Below, in pieces: positions 54,262-63,368 of a DNA stretch of 64,000 bases; the first letter of the stretch is position 1; every line of letters begins with the position of its first letter. Below the pieces are notes generated by a model. That model ran no database searches, was not told the DNA's origin, and saw only the letters and a program-made list of their open reading frames with translations. The translations under genes and the position numbers were made by a program. The DNA is from MPNO01 sp965205995. Lineage in GTDB: Bacteria > Pseudomonadota > Alphaproteobacteria > MPNO01. Where the stretch lies: the NCBI GenBank assembly GCA_965205995.1, contig OZ242200.1:1364001-1428000 (forward strand), read 5' to 3'.

Positions 54262-55358
54262 CGGCGCGCGCGGCGGGGCAAGGTGGCCATACCGGGGGTC
54301 GAGGCCGGGATTTCGGACACCGGCTGCCAATCCGATGTCCGCCTCAGGACTGCGCGGCGAAGCGCCACGAGATCGCCCGCACCGACGCAGAAGGCGGCGA
54401 TTCTGAGCTCTTCGATCATCCGCGCCATTCGCTTCGCCGCCGCCTCGGCCGCGTCCGCGCCGCCTTCCAGCATCGGAGCCGCAACACCCACCAGGGCGGC
54501 ACCGAGCCGGATTGCCTTGGCGGCATCGATTCCGTCGCGGATGCCGCCGCTCGCGAATACCGGCCGGTCGGGAATCGCCCGCACCGTGTCGATCAAGGCG
54601 GCCGCCGTCGGGATCCCCCAGCCGGCGAAGCCGTGGGCCACGGCCCGCAGCTCCGGGTCGGGTTGGCGACGGGCCTCGACCTCGCTCCAGCTCGTGCCTC
54701 CGGCCCCCGATACATCGATCGCCGCGAGACCGCAATCGACCAGCCTCGCGGCTGTCCCGGCCCCGATACCGTTGCCGACCTCCTTGCCGACGATCGGCAC
54801 GTCGAGCGACGCGGCGAGGCGTTCGATCTTGCGGTAGAGCCCGGCCCAGTTGCGGTCTCCCCCCGTCTGCACCGCCTCCTGCAACGGGTTGAAATGGAGG
54901 AACAGTGCATCCGCGCCGATGGAATCGACCGCGCGCCGCGCCTGGTCCACGCCATAGCCGTAGTTGAGCTGGACAGCGCCGAAATTGGCGAAGAGCAGGA
55001 TGTCCGGGGCAACGTCGCGCACGCGATAGGACTCGCCCAGCGCCGGCTGCTCGATCATCGCGCGCTGCGAGCCGACGCCCATCGCGATGCCGAGAGACGC
55101 CGCGGCGGTGGCCAGGTTGCGGTTGATGTCCCGCGCGCGGGAGATGCCTCCCGTCATGCTGCTGATCAGCAGCGGCGCCTTCAGCGAGCGCCCGAACAGG
55201 CGCGTCGAGAGATCGATCGAATCGAGGTCGAGCTCGGGCAGGGCCGCGTGCTCGAAAAAAAACCTCTCGAAACCGGTCGACACCCCCTTGGCGGAGACAT
55301 CCTCCCCGAGGACGGTATCGATATGGTCCCTCTTGCGGGCTTCGATATCGCCGCTCAT
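54258..55358 (-). CDS. fni: Type 2 isopentenyl-diphosphate isomerase
   Basis: 366 residues. FMN- and NAD(P)H-dependent interconversion of IPP and DMAPP. Family motifs are RKRDHID at the N-terminus, LLISSMTGG near residue 64, GSQRAMIE near residue 97, VGKEVGNGIG near residue 190 and FASGGIRDG near residue 270 for FMN phosphate binding. It shares an operon with the Nudix hydrolase (ATGA) and follows a DUF3891 gene by 6 bases. IspH elsewhere in the window makes both substrates. Confidence 0.95.
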   Translation of the reverse strand: MSGDIEARKRDHIDTVLGEDVSAKGVSTGFERFFFEHAALPELDLDSIDLSTRLFGRSLKAPLLISSMTGGISRARDINRNLATAAASLGIAMGVGSQRAMIEQPALGESYRVRDVAPDILLFANFGAVQLNYGYGVDQARRAVDSIGADALFLHFNPLQEAVQTGGDRNWAGLYRKIERLAASLDVPIVGKEVGNGIGAGTAARLVDCGLAAIDVSGAGGTSWSEVEARRQPDPELRAVAHGFAGWGIPTAAALIDTVRAIPDRPVFASGGIRDGIDAAKAIRLGAALVGVAAPMLEGGADAAEAAAKRMARMIEELRIAAFCVGAGDLVALRRAVLRRTSDWQPVSEIPASTPGMATLPRRARR

Positions 55359-55364
55359 CGCGGC

Positions 55365-56174
55365 TCAGCCGGCAACCAGCCGTACCGTCTGCCACTCCTC
55401 GCCGACCGTATCTAAATCGACGTTCTCCGCATCGCGCCGCGGCGCCATGTAGCGCCCGGCAAACGAAACCTCGAGCGCGTCCCCCGGGAAGGGGAACGGA
55501 TCGAGCGCATAGGTCGCCCCGTCTTGCGGGGTCAGCGCGACGGTGGCGTCCTCGTATCTCGACTTCGGCACATGGGTGAAGGTCGCCGGCTTGCGGTCGG
55601 CCGCGCCGTTGCAGTTGAAGTAGAGCGCCATGGTGTCGAAGAACTGGAGCTGCTTGTAGTTCTGCATCACCTGCGCCTCGTCCACCCACGCCGCGGTGTC
55701 GGGGTTCCCGGCAAGCGCGTGCTTGAGGCGGGCCTGGCGCTCCAGCTCGCCGTTCAGCATGCCTTCGGCCGTCGCGCGGTTCTCGGCGGCCAGATTGTCC
55801 AGCAGGACGTGGTCGGACATGCCGTAGCGGCCGTTATAGAGCCCCCAGCTGTGCATGCTCGACAACAGCCCGCAATAGGCGTGGTGGCGGCTGTTGAAGT
55901 CGGGCGAGGCGGCGGACGTCTTGACGATTTCCGAGAACGGCGTCTGGACGAGATTGTAGGGTAGCCCGGTGCCGGGATCGATCCGCGCTTCGGCGTCGAG
56001 CTCCGCCCAACCGGCGTCGTGGTGATCGACGATGTAGAGAACGACGTCGCGCGGCTCGACGGGCTCGAATTCGTCGTTGCCGAACGCGCGCGCGATACGC
56101 CCGGCAAAACTCGTGTGCTGGGCCATCGTGATGACGAAACGCGGCTCTTCCTGGGGTGCGCTTTGTACGATCAT
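55365..56174 (-). CDS. DUF3891 family protein
   Basis: 269 residues. The sequence has a histidine-rich pattern typical of DUF3891: MAQHTSFAGRIARAFG near residue 20, VDHHDAGWAELD near residue 50, and FNSRHHAYCGLLSSMHSWGLY. This resembles metal-dependent phosphohydrolase (HD-like) geometry, but no activity is established. It precedes fni in the same direction with 6 bases between them, so it is likely co-transcribed. Confidence 0.8.
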   Translation of the reverse strand: MIVQSAPQEEPRFVITMAQHTSFAGRIARAFGNDEFEPVEPRDVVLYIVDHHDAGWAELDAEARIDPGTGLPYNLVQTPFSEIVKTSAASPDFNSRHHAYCGLLSSMHSWGLYNGRYGMSDHVLLDNLAAENRATAEGMLNGELERQARLKHALAGNPDTAAWVDEAQVMQNYKQLQFFDTMALYFNCNGAADRKPATFTHVPKSRYEDATVALTPQDGATYALDPFPFPGDALEVSFAGRYMAPRRDAENVDLDTVGEEWQTVRLVAG

Positions 56175-56243
56175 CTTTCGGGCCTCCGGATCTGTAGTCG
56201 CTGGACTATAGCACGGCGTGAGACGCGGCCGGGACGACCGCGG

Positions 56244-57800
56244 TCACTCCCACTCGATGGTGCCGGGCGGCTTGGAGGTTACGTCGTAGACCACCCGGTT
56301 GATGCCGCGCACCTCGTTGATGATGCGGGTGCCGATCCGCGCGATCAGCGCATGGTCGAACGGATAGCTCTCGGCCGTCATGCCGTCGGTCGAAACCACC
56401 GCGCGCAGCGCGCATACCCGCTCGTAGCTGCGCTCGTCGCCCATCACGCCGACCGTGCGCACCGGAAGCAGCACCGCGAAGGCCTGCCATATCTCGTCAT
56501 AGAGCCCGGCCGCCCGCAGCTCTTCGAGATACACGGCATCGGCGCGGCGCAGGATCTCCAGGCTGTCCGCGGTCACCGCGCCGGGAATGCGGATCGCCAG
56601 TCCCGGCCCCGGGAATGGATGCCGCCCGACCATGGTCTCGGGCAGGCCGAGGGTGCGTCCGAGCGCGCGCACCTCGTCCTTGAACAGATCGCGCAGCGGC
56701 TCGACCAGCTTCATGTCCATGCGCTCGGGCAGGCCGCCGACATTGTGGTGCGACTTGATGACCGCGCTGGGCCCGCCGGTCACCGAGACCGATTCGATCA
56801 CATCCGGGTAGAGCGTTCCCTGGGCCAGGAATTCGGCGCCGCCCGCCGCCGCGGCCTCCTCCGCGAAGACGTCGATGAACGCGGCTCCGATCCGCTTGCG
56901 CTTCTGTTCCGGATCGGTCACCCCCGCGAGCTCGCCGAGGAAGCGTTGCTTCGCGTCGACGGCGCGCAGCGGAATGTTGTAGTGGCCGCGGAACAGATCG
57001 ACCACCGCCTCCGTCTCGCCCGCGCGCATCAGCCCGGTATCCACGTAGACGCAGAAGAACCGATCGCCCAGCGCTTCGTGGAGCAGAACGGCGGTCACCG
57101 CGCTGTCGACGCCGCCCGACAGGCCGCAGACCACGCGCCCGTCCCCGACCTGGGCGCGTACCCGCTCGATCGCCCGGTCGCGATAGGCGGCCATGGTCCA
57201 ATCGCCGGCGCAGCCGGCGATAGTGTGGGTGAAGCTCCGCAGCAGCGCCGCGCCGTCCGGGGTATGGACGACCTCCGGGTGGAACTGGACGCCGTAATAT
57301 CCGCGGGCGTCGTCGGCGATCGCAGCGAAGGGCGCGCCTTCGCTCACCGCGGCGGGAGAAAACCCCTCGGGCAGCCGGGTGACCCGGTCGCCGTGGCTCA
57401 TCCAGACCTGCGCATTGTCGCCGGGTTCCCAGACCCCGTCGAACAGGCCGCAGGCGCCGGTCACGGTGAGCTCCGCGCGGCCGAACTCGCGCTCCTCGGT
57501 GCCGTCGACCGCCCCGCCGAGAGCGGTGCACATCGCCTGCTGGCCGTAGCAGATGCCGAGAACCGGAACCCCGAGCGCGAACACCGCCCCGGGGACCTGC
57601 GGCGCCTGCGCCCGGGTGGTCGAGTCGGGACCGCCCGAGAGCACCACCGCCCTGGGCGCGAAGTCGCGGATCGCGTCCTCGTCGAGGAAATAGGGATGGA
57701 TCTCGCAATAGACGCCGCTCTCGCGGATACGGCGCGCGATCAACTGCGTGACCTGGGAGCCGAAATCCAGGATCAGGACGGTCTCGCCCGAGCGCTCCAT
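56244..57800 (-). CDS. guaA: GMP synthase (glutamine-hydrolysing)
   Basis: 518 residues. The glutaminase domain has the nucleophile Cys84 in LGICYGQQAM and a histidine/glutamate pair in FHPEVVHTP. The ATP-pyrophosphatase P-loop GLSGGVDSAVTA is near residue 228, and the C-terminal dimerisation domain ends with PPGTIEWE, the standard GMP synthase tail. It lies 15 bases after the GNAT gene, in a guaB-GNAT-guaA series on the minus strand. Confidence 0.97.
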   Translation of the reverse strand: MERSGETVLILDFGSQVTQLIARRIRESGVYCEIHPYFLDEDAIRDFAPRAVVLSGGPDSTTRAQAPQVPGAVFALGVPVLGICYGQQAMCTALGGAVDGTEEREFGRAELTVTGACGLFDGVWEPGDNAQVWMSHGDRVTRLPEGFSPAAVSEGAPFAAIADDARGYYGVQFHPEVVHTPDGAALLRSFTHTIAGCAGDWTMAAYRDRAIERVRAQVGDGRVVCGLSGGVDSAVTAVLLHEALGDRFFCVYVDTGLMRAGETEAVVDLFRGHYNIPLRAVDAKQRFLGELAGVTDPEQKRKRIGAAFIDVFAEEAAAAGGAEFLAQGTLYPDVIESVSVTGGPSAVIKSHHNVGGLPERMDMKLVEPLRDLFKDEVRALGRTLGLPETMVGRHPFPGPGLAIRIPGAVTADSLEILRRADAVYLEELRAAGLYDEIWQAFAVLLPVRTVGVMGDERSYERVCALRAVVSTDGMTAESYPFDHALIARIGTRIINEVRGINRVVYDVTSKPPGTIEWE

Positions 57801-57815
57801 CGGCGGCCGGGTCTG

Positions 57816-58355
57816 CTAGCCGTGGGACGCGGCGAGCACCGCCGCGTCGGGCCAGCCATAGGCGAGCTCTTCGATCGCCGTGCCGCCGAGCGAGCCGGCC
57901 CGCCTTCCGACATGGCGCCCGCCCAGCGCCTCGTAAAAATATCGCGACGGGTTGCCGGCCAGCACCCAGACGATCAGCGACGGTCCGACCGCCGATGCGA
58001 GGTCGACCGCGAAGGCGGAAAACAGGTGCCGGCCGACGCCGTCCTCCTGGTGGTCGCCGTCGACATAGAGGGTGTAGATCTCGCTGTCATAGGCGAACCC
58101 GCGCGGCCGGGCGGGGCCGCCGCTGGCGAACCCGATCACCGCGCCATCGGCGGATTCGGCGACCATCACCCGCTCGTCCCGAGCCGGGTAGCGGATGGTC
58201 CGCGCCCAGCGCTCGGCCCGGCCCTCGCCGCGGCGCATGCCGACCAGCAGCCTGTCCGGCAGCAGCCCCGGATAGGCGTTCTGCCATCCGGTAACGTAAA
58301 TCCTGGCGATCGCCCCGGCATCGCTCGGGCGGGCGGATCGAAGCGCGGGCGTCAT
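57816..58355 (-). CDS. GNAT-family N-acetyltransferase
   Basis: 179 residues from ATG 58355. The acetyl-CoA binding motif region is YVDGDHQEDGVGRHLFSAF (Q/R-x-x-G-x-G/A variant), near residue 95, with the usual N-terminal RSARPSDAGAIARIYVTGW. No substrate can be assigned. It is wedged between guaB (7 bases upstream) and guaA (15 bases downstream) and is likely co-transcribed with them. Confidence 0.88.
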   Translation of the reverse strand: MTPALRSARPSDAGAIARIYVTGWQNAYPGLLPDRLLVGMRRGEGRAERWARTIRYPARDERVMVAESADGAVIGFASGGPARPRGFAYDSEIYTLYVDGDHQEDGVGRHLFSAFAVDLASAVGPSLIVWVLAGNPSRYFYEALGGRHVGRRAGSLGGTAIEELAYGWPDAAVLAASHG

Positions 58356-58362
58356 CTCCCGG

Positions 58363-59823
58363 TCACTCCCCGCGCCGATAGTTGGGGGCCTCGCGGGTGA
58401 TCGCGACGTCGTGGACATGGCCTTCGCGCACGCCCGCGCTGGTGGTTCTGCGGAACCGGCAATTGGCCTGCATCGCCCCGATGGTCGCATTCCCGGTATA
58501 GCCCATGGCGGCCCGGAGCCCGCCGACAAGCTGGTGCAGCACGCCCGCCGTGGGCCCTTTATAGGGAACCCGGGCCTCGATCCCTTCGGGGATCAGGTCG
58601 AGCTCGCGGCTGACCTCCTGCTGGAAATAGCGATCGGCCGAGCCGCGCGCCATCGCGCCGATCGATCCCATGCCGCGATAGGCCTTGTAGGACCGGCCCT
58701 CGAACAGGAAGACCTCGCCGGGGCTCTCGTCGGTGCCGGCCAGCAGCGATCCGATCATCGCGCAATCGGCCCCGGCGGCGATCGCCTTTCCGAGATCGCC
58801 GGAAAAACGGATGCCGCCATCCGCGATCGCCGGCACGCCGGCCTGGCGACAGGCCTCGGCGCATTCGAGGATTGCGGTGAATTGCGGGACGCCGACGCCC
58901 GCGACCACCCTTGTGGTGCAGATCGACCCGGGTCCGATGCCGATCTTGACCGCGTCGGCACCGGCATCGACCAAAGCGCGGACCGCCTCCGGCGTGGCCA
59001 CGTTTCCGGCCACCACATCGGCGCGGTTGGACATGCGCTTGATCCGCCGGACCGCGTCCATCACCCCCCTGGAATGGCCGTGCGCGGTATCGACCACGAT
59101 CACATCGGCCTCTTCGTCGATCAGCGCCGCCGCCCGCTCCGCCCCCTCGTCGCCGACGCCGGTCGCCGCGGCGACGCGGAGCCGTCCCTTCTCGTCCTTG
59201 GTGGCGTCGGGAAAACGCTGCGCCTTCTCCATGTCCTTCACGGTGATCAGCCCGACGCAGCGATAGGCGTCGTCGACGACCAGGAGCTTCTCGATCCGAT
59301 GGGCGTGGAGCAGGCGCTTGGCCTCCCCGCCATCGACCTGCTCGTTCACGGTGACCAGGTTCTCGGCCGTCATCAGCTCGCGCACCGGCTGGCTTCGGTT
59401 GCTCGCGAAGCGGACGTCCCGGTTGGTCAGGATGCCCACAAGCCGGCCCCCGCGCTGCACCACCGGAATGCCGGAGATCTTGTGCGCGGCCATGAGGCCG
59501 AGAGCATCCGCGAGCGTTGCATCGGGCTCGACCGTAACCGGGTTTACCACCATGCCCGACTCGAACTTCTTGACCCGGCGGACCTCGTTCGCCTGGCTTT
59601 CGATGTCGAGATTCTTGTGCAGCACGCCGATCCCGCCGGCCTGCGCCATGGCGATGGCGAGCGCGCTCTCGGTCACCGTGTCCATTGCCGCCGAGATCAG
59701 CGGGATACCGAGCGGGATGCGCCGCGTCAGCCGGGTCGCGGTGTCCGTTTCGCGTGGAAGAACGGCGGATTCGGCCGGCACAAGAAGGACGTCATCGAAG
59801 GAAAAAGCCTCTTGAATGTCCAT
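58363..59823 (-). CDS. guaB: IMP dehydrogenase
   Basis: 486 residues from ATG 59823 (MDIQEAFSFDDVLLVP). Converts IMP to XMP with NAD+, the first step to GMP. Two CBS domains occupy about residues 95-205. The catalytic cysteine is in GPGSICTTRVVAGVG near residue 305, the flap has the MGSIGAMARGSADRYFQ segment. An in-frame upstream start at 59859 adds a stretch not seen in the family. A guaB-guaA cluster is standard. Confidence 0.97.
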   Translation of the reverse strand: MDIQEAFSFDDVLLVPAESAVLPRETDTATRLTRRIPLGIPLISAAMDTVTESALAIAMAQAGGIGVLHKNLDIESQANEVRRVKKFESGMVVNPVTVEPDATLADALGLMAAHKISGIPVVQRGGRLVGILTNRDVRFASNRSQPVRELMTAENLVTVNEQVDGGEAKRLLHAHRIEKLLVVDDAYRCVGLITVKDMEKAQRFPDATKDEKGRLRVAAATGVGDEGAERAAALIDEEADVIVVDTAHGHSRGVMDAVRRIKRMSNRADVVAGNVATPEAVRALVDAGADAVKIGIGPGSICTTRVVAGVGVPQFTAILECAEACRQAGVPAIADGGIRFSGDLGKAIAAGADCAMIGSLLAGTDESPGEVFLFEGRSYKAYRGMGSIGAMARGSADRYFQQEVSRELDLIPEGIEARVPYKGPTAGVLHQLVGGLRAAMGYTGNATIGAMQANCRFRRTTSAGVREGHVHDVAITREAPNYRRGE

Positions 59824-59892
59824 GCGCGGGCCGTTGTCCAGACGGCCCGCATGATACATCAGGCGCCCGCGAATCCCAAGCCGGAGGTCGAC

Positions 59893-60606
59893 TCAGCCGG
59901 GGGCGGCGCCGCGGTAGCGGAGGGCGACCACGTAGAGCTCGGCGGACTCCGCGCGCGAGGCCGACGGCTTGAAACTGCGCACCTCCGCGAAGGCGCGCTT
60001 GAGATCCGCCATGAACGCCGCCGCGCCGCCGCCATGGAAGGCCTTGACCGCAAACCCGCCGCCCGGCCGGAGCACGCGCACAGCGAGCCCGTAGGCGGTT
60101 TCGGCGAGGCGCTGGTTGCGGATCTGATCGGTGCCGCGGTGACCCGTCGCGGCGATCGCCATATCGGAAAGGACGAGGTCGACGCCGCCCGCGAGCCCGC
60201 CGATCAGCGCCTCGATCGCCGCGTCGTCGTCGAGATCGACCAGCCGGTTCTCGGCGCCGGGAACGGGGTCCATCTCGGCGCGGTCGACGGCGACGACACG
60301 CCCGCCGGGAGCGCGCTCGACGGCAACCTGCGTCCAGCCGCCCGGCGCGGCGCCGAGATCGAGGACCACGGCGCCGCGGCGCAGCAGCCCGAACTTGTCG
60401 TCGATCTCGATCAGCTTCCAGGCGGCGCGCGATCGGTAGCCGTGTTTCGCGGCGGCGGCGACATAGGGGTCGTTGAGCTGGCGCTGCAGCCACCGCGTGG
60501 ATGAGGTCTTGCGCCCCTTGGCGGTCCTTACCCGGACCGTGGCGGGCCGCCGCCCGACGCTCTTGCCGCGCTCGCCGCGCCGCCGGTTCCGGTCACGCCC
60601 GGCCAT
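59893..60606 (-). CDS. rlmE: 23S rRNA (uridine-2'-O)-methyltransferase RlmE (FtsJ/RrmJ)
   Basis: 237 residues from ATG 60606. SAM-dependent methyltransferase that modifies U2552 of 23S rRNA. The SAM motif VVLDLGAAPGGWTQVAVE is near residue 85, the aspartate DLVLSDMA near residue 145, and lysine/glutamate residues of the K-D-K-E tetrad are in VKAFHGGG and the FKPSASRAESAELYVVA end. A basic N-terminal tail (RNRRRGERGK) precedes. Overlaps the upstream ppx gene by 79 bases. Confidence 0.95.
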   Translation of the reverse strand: MAGRDRNRRRGERGKSVGRRPATVRVRTAKGRKTSSTRWLQRQLNDPYVAAAAKHGYRSRAAWKLIEIDDKFGLLRRGAVVLDLGAAPGGWTQVAVERAPGGRVVAVDRAEMDPVPGAENRLVDLDDDAAIEALIGGLAGGVDLVLSDMAIAATGHRGTDQIRNQRLAETAYGLAVRVLRPGGGFAVKAFHGGGAAAFMADLKRAFAEVRSFKPSASRAESAELYVVALRYRGAAPG

Positions 60607-61634
60607 GCGACCGCTCCGGCGCCGAGCTCGGCGGCAAGCTGGAGCAGGATACCTTCCCGCACGCCGCGGTCGGCGACCCGGAGCCGCCCGGCCGGCCAGG
60701 TGCGGCAAATCGCCTCCAGGATCGCGCAGCCGGCGACCACGAGGTCGGCGCGCCCGCTGCCGATCGAGGGATGGGCGGCGCGTTCCGCGTAGCTCGACCG
60801 GGACAGTTCGCGGCTGACGCTGCGGATCTGCTCGAAGGTGAGGTAGGAGCCGTCGACCAAAGAGCGGTTGTAGCGCTTGAGGCCGAGATTGACGCCGGCG
60901 ATGGTGGTCACCGTTCCGGCGGTCCCCAGCATCTGCATCCGGCCCTGCTCGATCCTGCGCCGGATGCCGTGCTCGGCATCGAACGGGACGAGCATCCCGG
61001 CGACCTCGGCGACGGTGGCCTCGTATTCCTCTGCCGTGAAATCGCTGGGCCCGTGCCGCTCCGTCAACGTCACCACGCCGACCGGGAGCGAGATCCAGCC
61101 CAGGATATCCGGCGCGTCGTCGCCGGAAAGCCTGAGCCAGACGATCTCGGCGCTGCCGCCGCCGACATCGAAGATCAGGCCGTAGGGAAGCGCCGGGTCG
61201 AACAGCGGCAGGCAGCCCATCAAGGTGAGCTTCGCCTCCTCGCGCGAGGAGATGATGTCGAGCTCGATCCCGGTCTCGGCCGCGACCCGGGCAAGGAAGC
61301 CGGAGCAGTTGGTCGCCCGCCGCGCGGCCTCGGTGGCGACATAGCGGGCGCGTGCGACCCGGTGGCGGCTGATCTTGGAGGCGCAGACGGCGAGCGCATC
61401 GACGGTGCGCCGCATCGCGGTCTCGCAGAGTTCGCCCGTGGCTTCCAGCCCCTGGCCAAGCCGGACGATGCGCGAGAATCCGTCGACCACCGCAAACCCG
61501 TCCGCGGTCGGTCTGGCGATCAGCAGCCGGCAGTTATTGGTGCCGAGATCGAGCGCGGCGATCTTGCGGCCACGGCGGCGCTTGTCCGCACCTCCGCGGT
61601 TACCGCGGTTACGCTCTGTCGACCCGTCCGCCAC
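60528..61634 (-). CDS. Ppx/GppA phosphatase (exopolyphosphatase-like)
   Basis: 368 residues. ASKHA-fold phosphatase. The N-terminal phosphate loop ALDLGTNNCRLLIA is near residue 28, the second loop FDVGGGSAEIVWL near residue 155 and the GTAGTVTT near residue 235 are intact. It lacks the C-terminal HD-like domain of long E. coli Ppx, like many alphaproteobacterial forms. It may cleave polyphosphate or pppGpp. Its last 79 bases overlap the rlmE start in another frame, a coupling kept in alphaproteobacteria. Confidence 0.92.
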   Translation of the reverse strand: MADGSTERNRGNRGGADKRRRGRKIAALDLGTNNCRLLIARPTADGFAVVDGFSRIVRLGQGLEATGELCETAMRRTVDALAVCASKISRHRVARARYVATEAARRATNCSGFLARVAAETGIELDIISSREEAKLTLMGCLPLFDPALPYGLIFDVGGGSAEIVWLRLSGDDAPDILGWISLPVGVVTLTERHGPSDFTAEEYEATVAEVAGMLVPFDAEHGIRRRIEQGRMQMLGTAGTVTTIAGVNLGLKRYNRSLVDGSYLTFEQIRSVSRELSRSSYAERAAHPSIGSGRADLVVAGCAILEAICRTWPAGRLRVADRGVREGILLQLAAELGAGAVAWPGVTGTGGAASAARASGGGPPRSG

Positions 61635-61722
61635 GCCCCTCGCCTCTCTGCCGCCGAAGCCGAATTCTACAGGGAAGGTTAGATATCTAACAAACCGGGT
61701 TCACCCCCGTGGGGGAGCGACC

Positions 61723-61750
61723 TTGATCGTCCGCCGGATCGCGCTATTCT
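61723..61750 (+). promoter_or_regulatory. Predicted promoter of tRNA-Gln
   Basis: TTGATC (61723-61728), a 16-base spacer and TATTCT (61745-61750) lie immediately upstream of tRNA-Gln. The implied start is about 12 bases before the mature 5' end. Confidence 0.45.
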
Positions 61751-61768
61751 CTGCCCGCCCCGAAATGC

Positions 61769-61842
61769 TGGGGGATAGTTTAACGGTAGAACGTTCGGCT
61801 CTGACCCGAGCAGTCCTGGTTCGAATCCAGGTCCCCCAGCCA
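61769..61842 (+). tRNA. tRNA-Gln (CTG)
   Basis: A 74-nt tRNA on the plus strand. The acceptor stem TGGGGGA pairs with TCCCCCA, CCA is encoded, and the anticodon loop CTCTGAC gives CTG. The T-arm is standard. Confidence 0.97.
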
Positions 61843-61961
61843 AATTCGCCGTTCCGGCGATATGCCGCCCGCTCTCGGAGCCGCCACGGGTCGCGGCGCT
61901 GGCGCCGCCCCGGGACAGGGCAAGACGCGCGCCGGTCTCTCCCATGCCCCGCCGGCGCCGC

Positions 61962-61989
61962 TTGACGCGCTCGGTTCGGTCGCTGTACA
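61962..61989 (+). promoter_or_regulatory. Weak predicted promoter of the coxM-like operon
   Basis: TTGACG (61962-61967), a 16-base spacer and TGTACA (61984-61989) precede the coxM-like start by 45 bases. Only the -35 is convincing. Confidence 0.3.
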
Positions 61990-62034
61990 GGTCCCCGGTC
62001 CATTTGCGGCGACGTCCGAGATGCCGAAAGCCTC

Positions 62035-62892
62035 ATGAAGCCGGCCCCGTTCACCCATCACCTGCCGGGGACGGTTGACGAGGCGGCGGCGCTGCTTGCC
62101 GCCCATGCCGGGGAAGACGCAAGGATTCTCGCGGGCGGGCAGAGCCTGGTGCCGACGATGGCGTTCCGCCTCGCCCGCCCGGCCCATCTGATCGACATCA
62201 ACAGTATTGCCGGCCTCGGGACCGTCGAAATCGGGACCGAGACGCTTTCGATCGGCGCGCTGGCACGCCATTGCGAATTTCACAGGCCGGTCGAGGACGG
62301 GCCGCTCGGCGCGCTGCTCGCCGCGGTGGTGCGCCATATCGGCCACTATCCGATCCGCATGCGGGGCACGTTTTGCGGCAGCCTTGCCCATGCCGATCCG
62401 GCATCGGAATGGTGTCTCGTCGCGGCGACGCTGGATGCCCGGCTCACCGCCCGGAGCGCGCGCGGCGAACGCCGGATCGGGGCGGGCGCGTTCTTCGAAT
62501 GGGCGATGGTGACGGCGCTCGCCGAGGACGAGATGCTCGCCGGCGCGGAGCTCCCTCGCCTCGCGCCGGACACGCGCTGGGGGTTTTGCGAGTTCGCCCG
62601 CCGCGCCGGCGACTTCGCGCTGGCGATGGCGCTCGCCGTCTACCGGGTGGAGGACGGGGCGATCGTCGAGCCGAGACTGGGTGTGGGCGGGGTGGAAGCG
62701 CGCCCGCGCCGTATTCCGGAGGCCGAAGCGGCGCTGGCGGGCCGAACGCCGGGGCCGGCGCTGTTCCGCGAAGCCGGCGCCGCGGCCGCCGCAGCGGTGG
62801 ATGCGGTCTCCGACTCCCATGCCAGCGCCGGCTATCGGAGCGAGCTTGCCGGCGTGATGGTGGAACGCGCCTTGGCGGACGCCGCCCGGTGA
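62035..62892 (+). CDS. Molybdenum hydroxylase FAD subunit (CoxM/XDH medium subunit)
   Basis: 285 residues. FAD-binding subunit of a three-subunit xanthine-dehydrogenase/CO-dehydrogenase-family enzyme. The FAD motifs are AGGQSLVPTMAFRL near residue 34 and IRMRGTFCGSLAHADPASE near residue 105. The second normally has TIGGS; here it is TFCGS, a non-standard form. It starts an operon of medium, small and large subunits, each overlapping the next by 4 bases. The substrate is set by the large subunit, most of which is outside the window. Confidence 0.9.
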   Translation: MKPAPFTHHLPGTVDEAAALLAAHAGEDARILAGGQSLVPTMAFRLARPAHLIDINSIAGLGTVEIGTETLSIGALARHCEFHRPVEDGPLGALLAAVVRHIGHYPIRMRGTFCGSLAHADPASEWCLVAATLDARLTARSARGERRIGAGAFFEWAMVTALAEDEMLAGAELPRLAPDTRWGFCEFARRAGDFALAMALAVYRVEDGAIVEPRLGVGGVEARPRRIPEAEAALAGRTPGPALFREAGAAAAAAVDAVSDSHASAGYRSELAGVMVERALADAAR

Positions 62893-63368
62893 CCGCATTG
62901 CGCGAAATCTCGTTCACCGTCAACGGCGAAGCCCGCACCGTCCGGGTCGAGCCGCGCAAGACGCTCGCCGATGCGATCCGCGAGGATTGCGGGCTGACCG
63001 GCACCCATCTCGGCTGCGAGCACGGGGTCTGCGGCGCCTGCACGATCATCCTCGACGGGGCGCCGGTGCGCAGCTGCCTGATATTCGCGGCCCAGGCCGA
63101 GGGCGCCGAAATCCGGACCGTGGAAGGGCTCGCCGACGGCGACCGGCTGCACCCGCTGCAACAGGCCTTCATCGATCACCACGCGCTGCAATGCGGGTTC
63201 TGCACCCCGGGCTTCCTGATGCTGGCGGTGGGCGTGATGGAGCGCGAGCCCGACATCGACGAGGACGGGCTGCGCGAGGCGCTGTCGTCGAATCTCTGCC
63301 GCTGCACGGGCTATCTCAACATTCTCGATGCGGTGAAGGCGGTGCGGTCGAGGGCCGCGCCCGAATGA
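62889..63368 (+). CDS. Molybdenum hydroxylase 2Fe-2S subunit (CoxS-like)
   Basis: 159 residues from GTG 62889. Two 2Fe-2S clusters are visible: the plant-type ferredoxin set CEHGVCGACTIILDG with a later cysteine in RSCLIF, and the all-helical domain set CGFCTPGFLML with CRCTGY. It carries electrons from the molybdenum cofactor to FAD. Start overlaps the coxM-like stop (GTGA), and the stop overlaps the large subunit's ATG. Confidence 0.95.
   Translation: MTALREISFTVNGEARTVRVEPRKTLADAIREDCGLTGTHLGCEHGVCGACTIILDGAPVRSCLIFAAQAEGAEIRTVEGLADGDRLHPLQQAFIDHHALQCGFCTPGFLMLAVGVMEREPDIDEDGLREALSSNLCRCTGYLNILDAVKAVRSRAAPE

Noticed and set aside
53551..55689. A 712-codon minus-strand open frame from the Nudix gene through fni and DUF3891
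   Set aside because: Only the last 236 codons are the Nudix protein. The rest is out of frame with fni and DUF3891, which are clear genes in other frames.
56019..58400. A 793-codon plus-strand open frame opposite guaA
   Set aside because: Shadow of guaA and the GNAT gene, with no recognisable domain.
61847..61861. A 6-bp hairpin just after tRNA-Gln
   Set aside because: Short, no U-run, so it is too weak to call a terminator.
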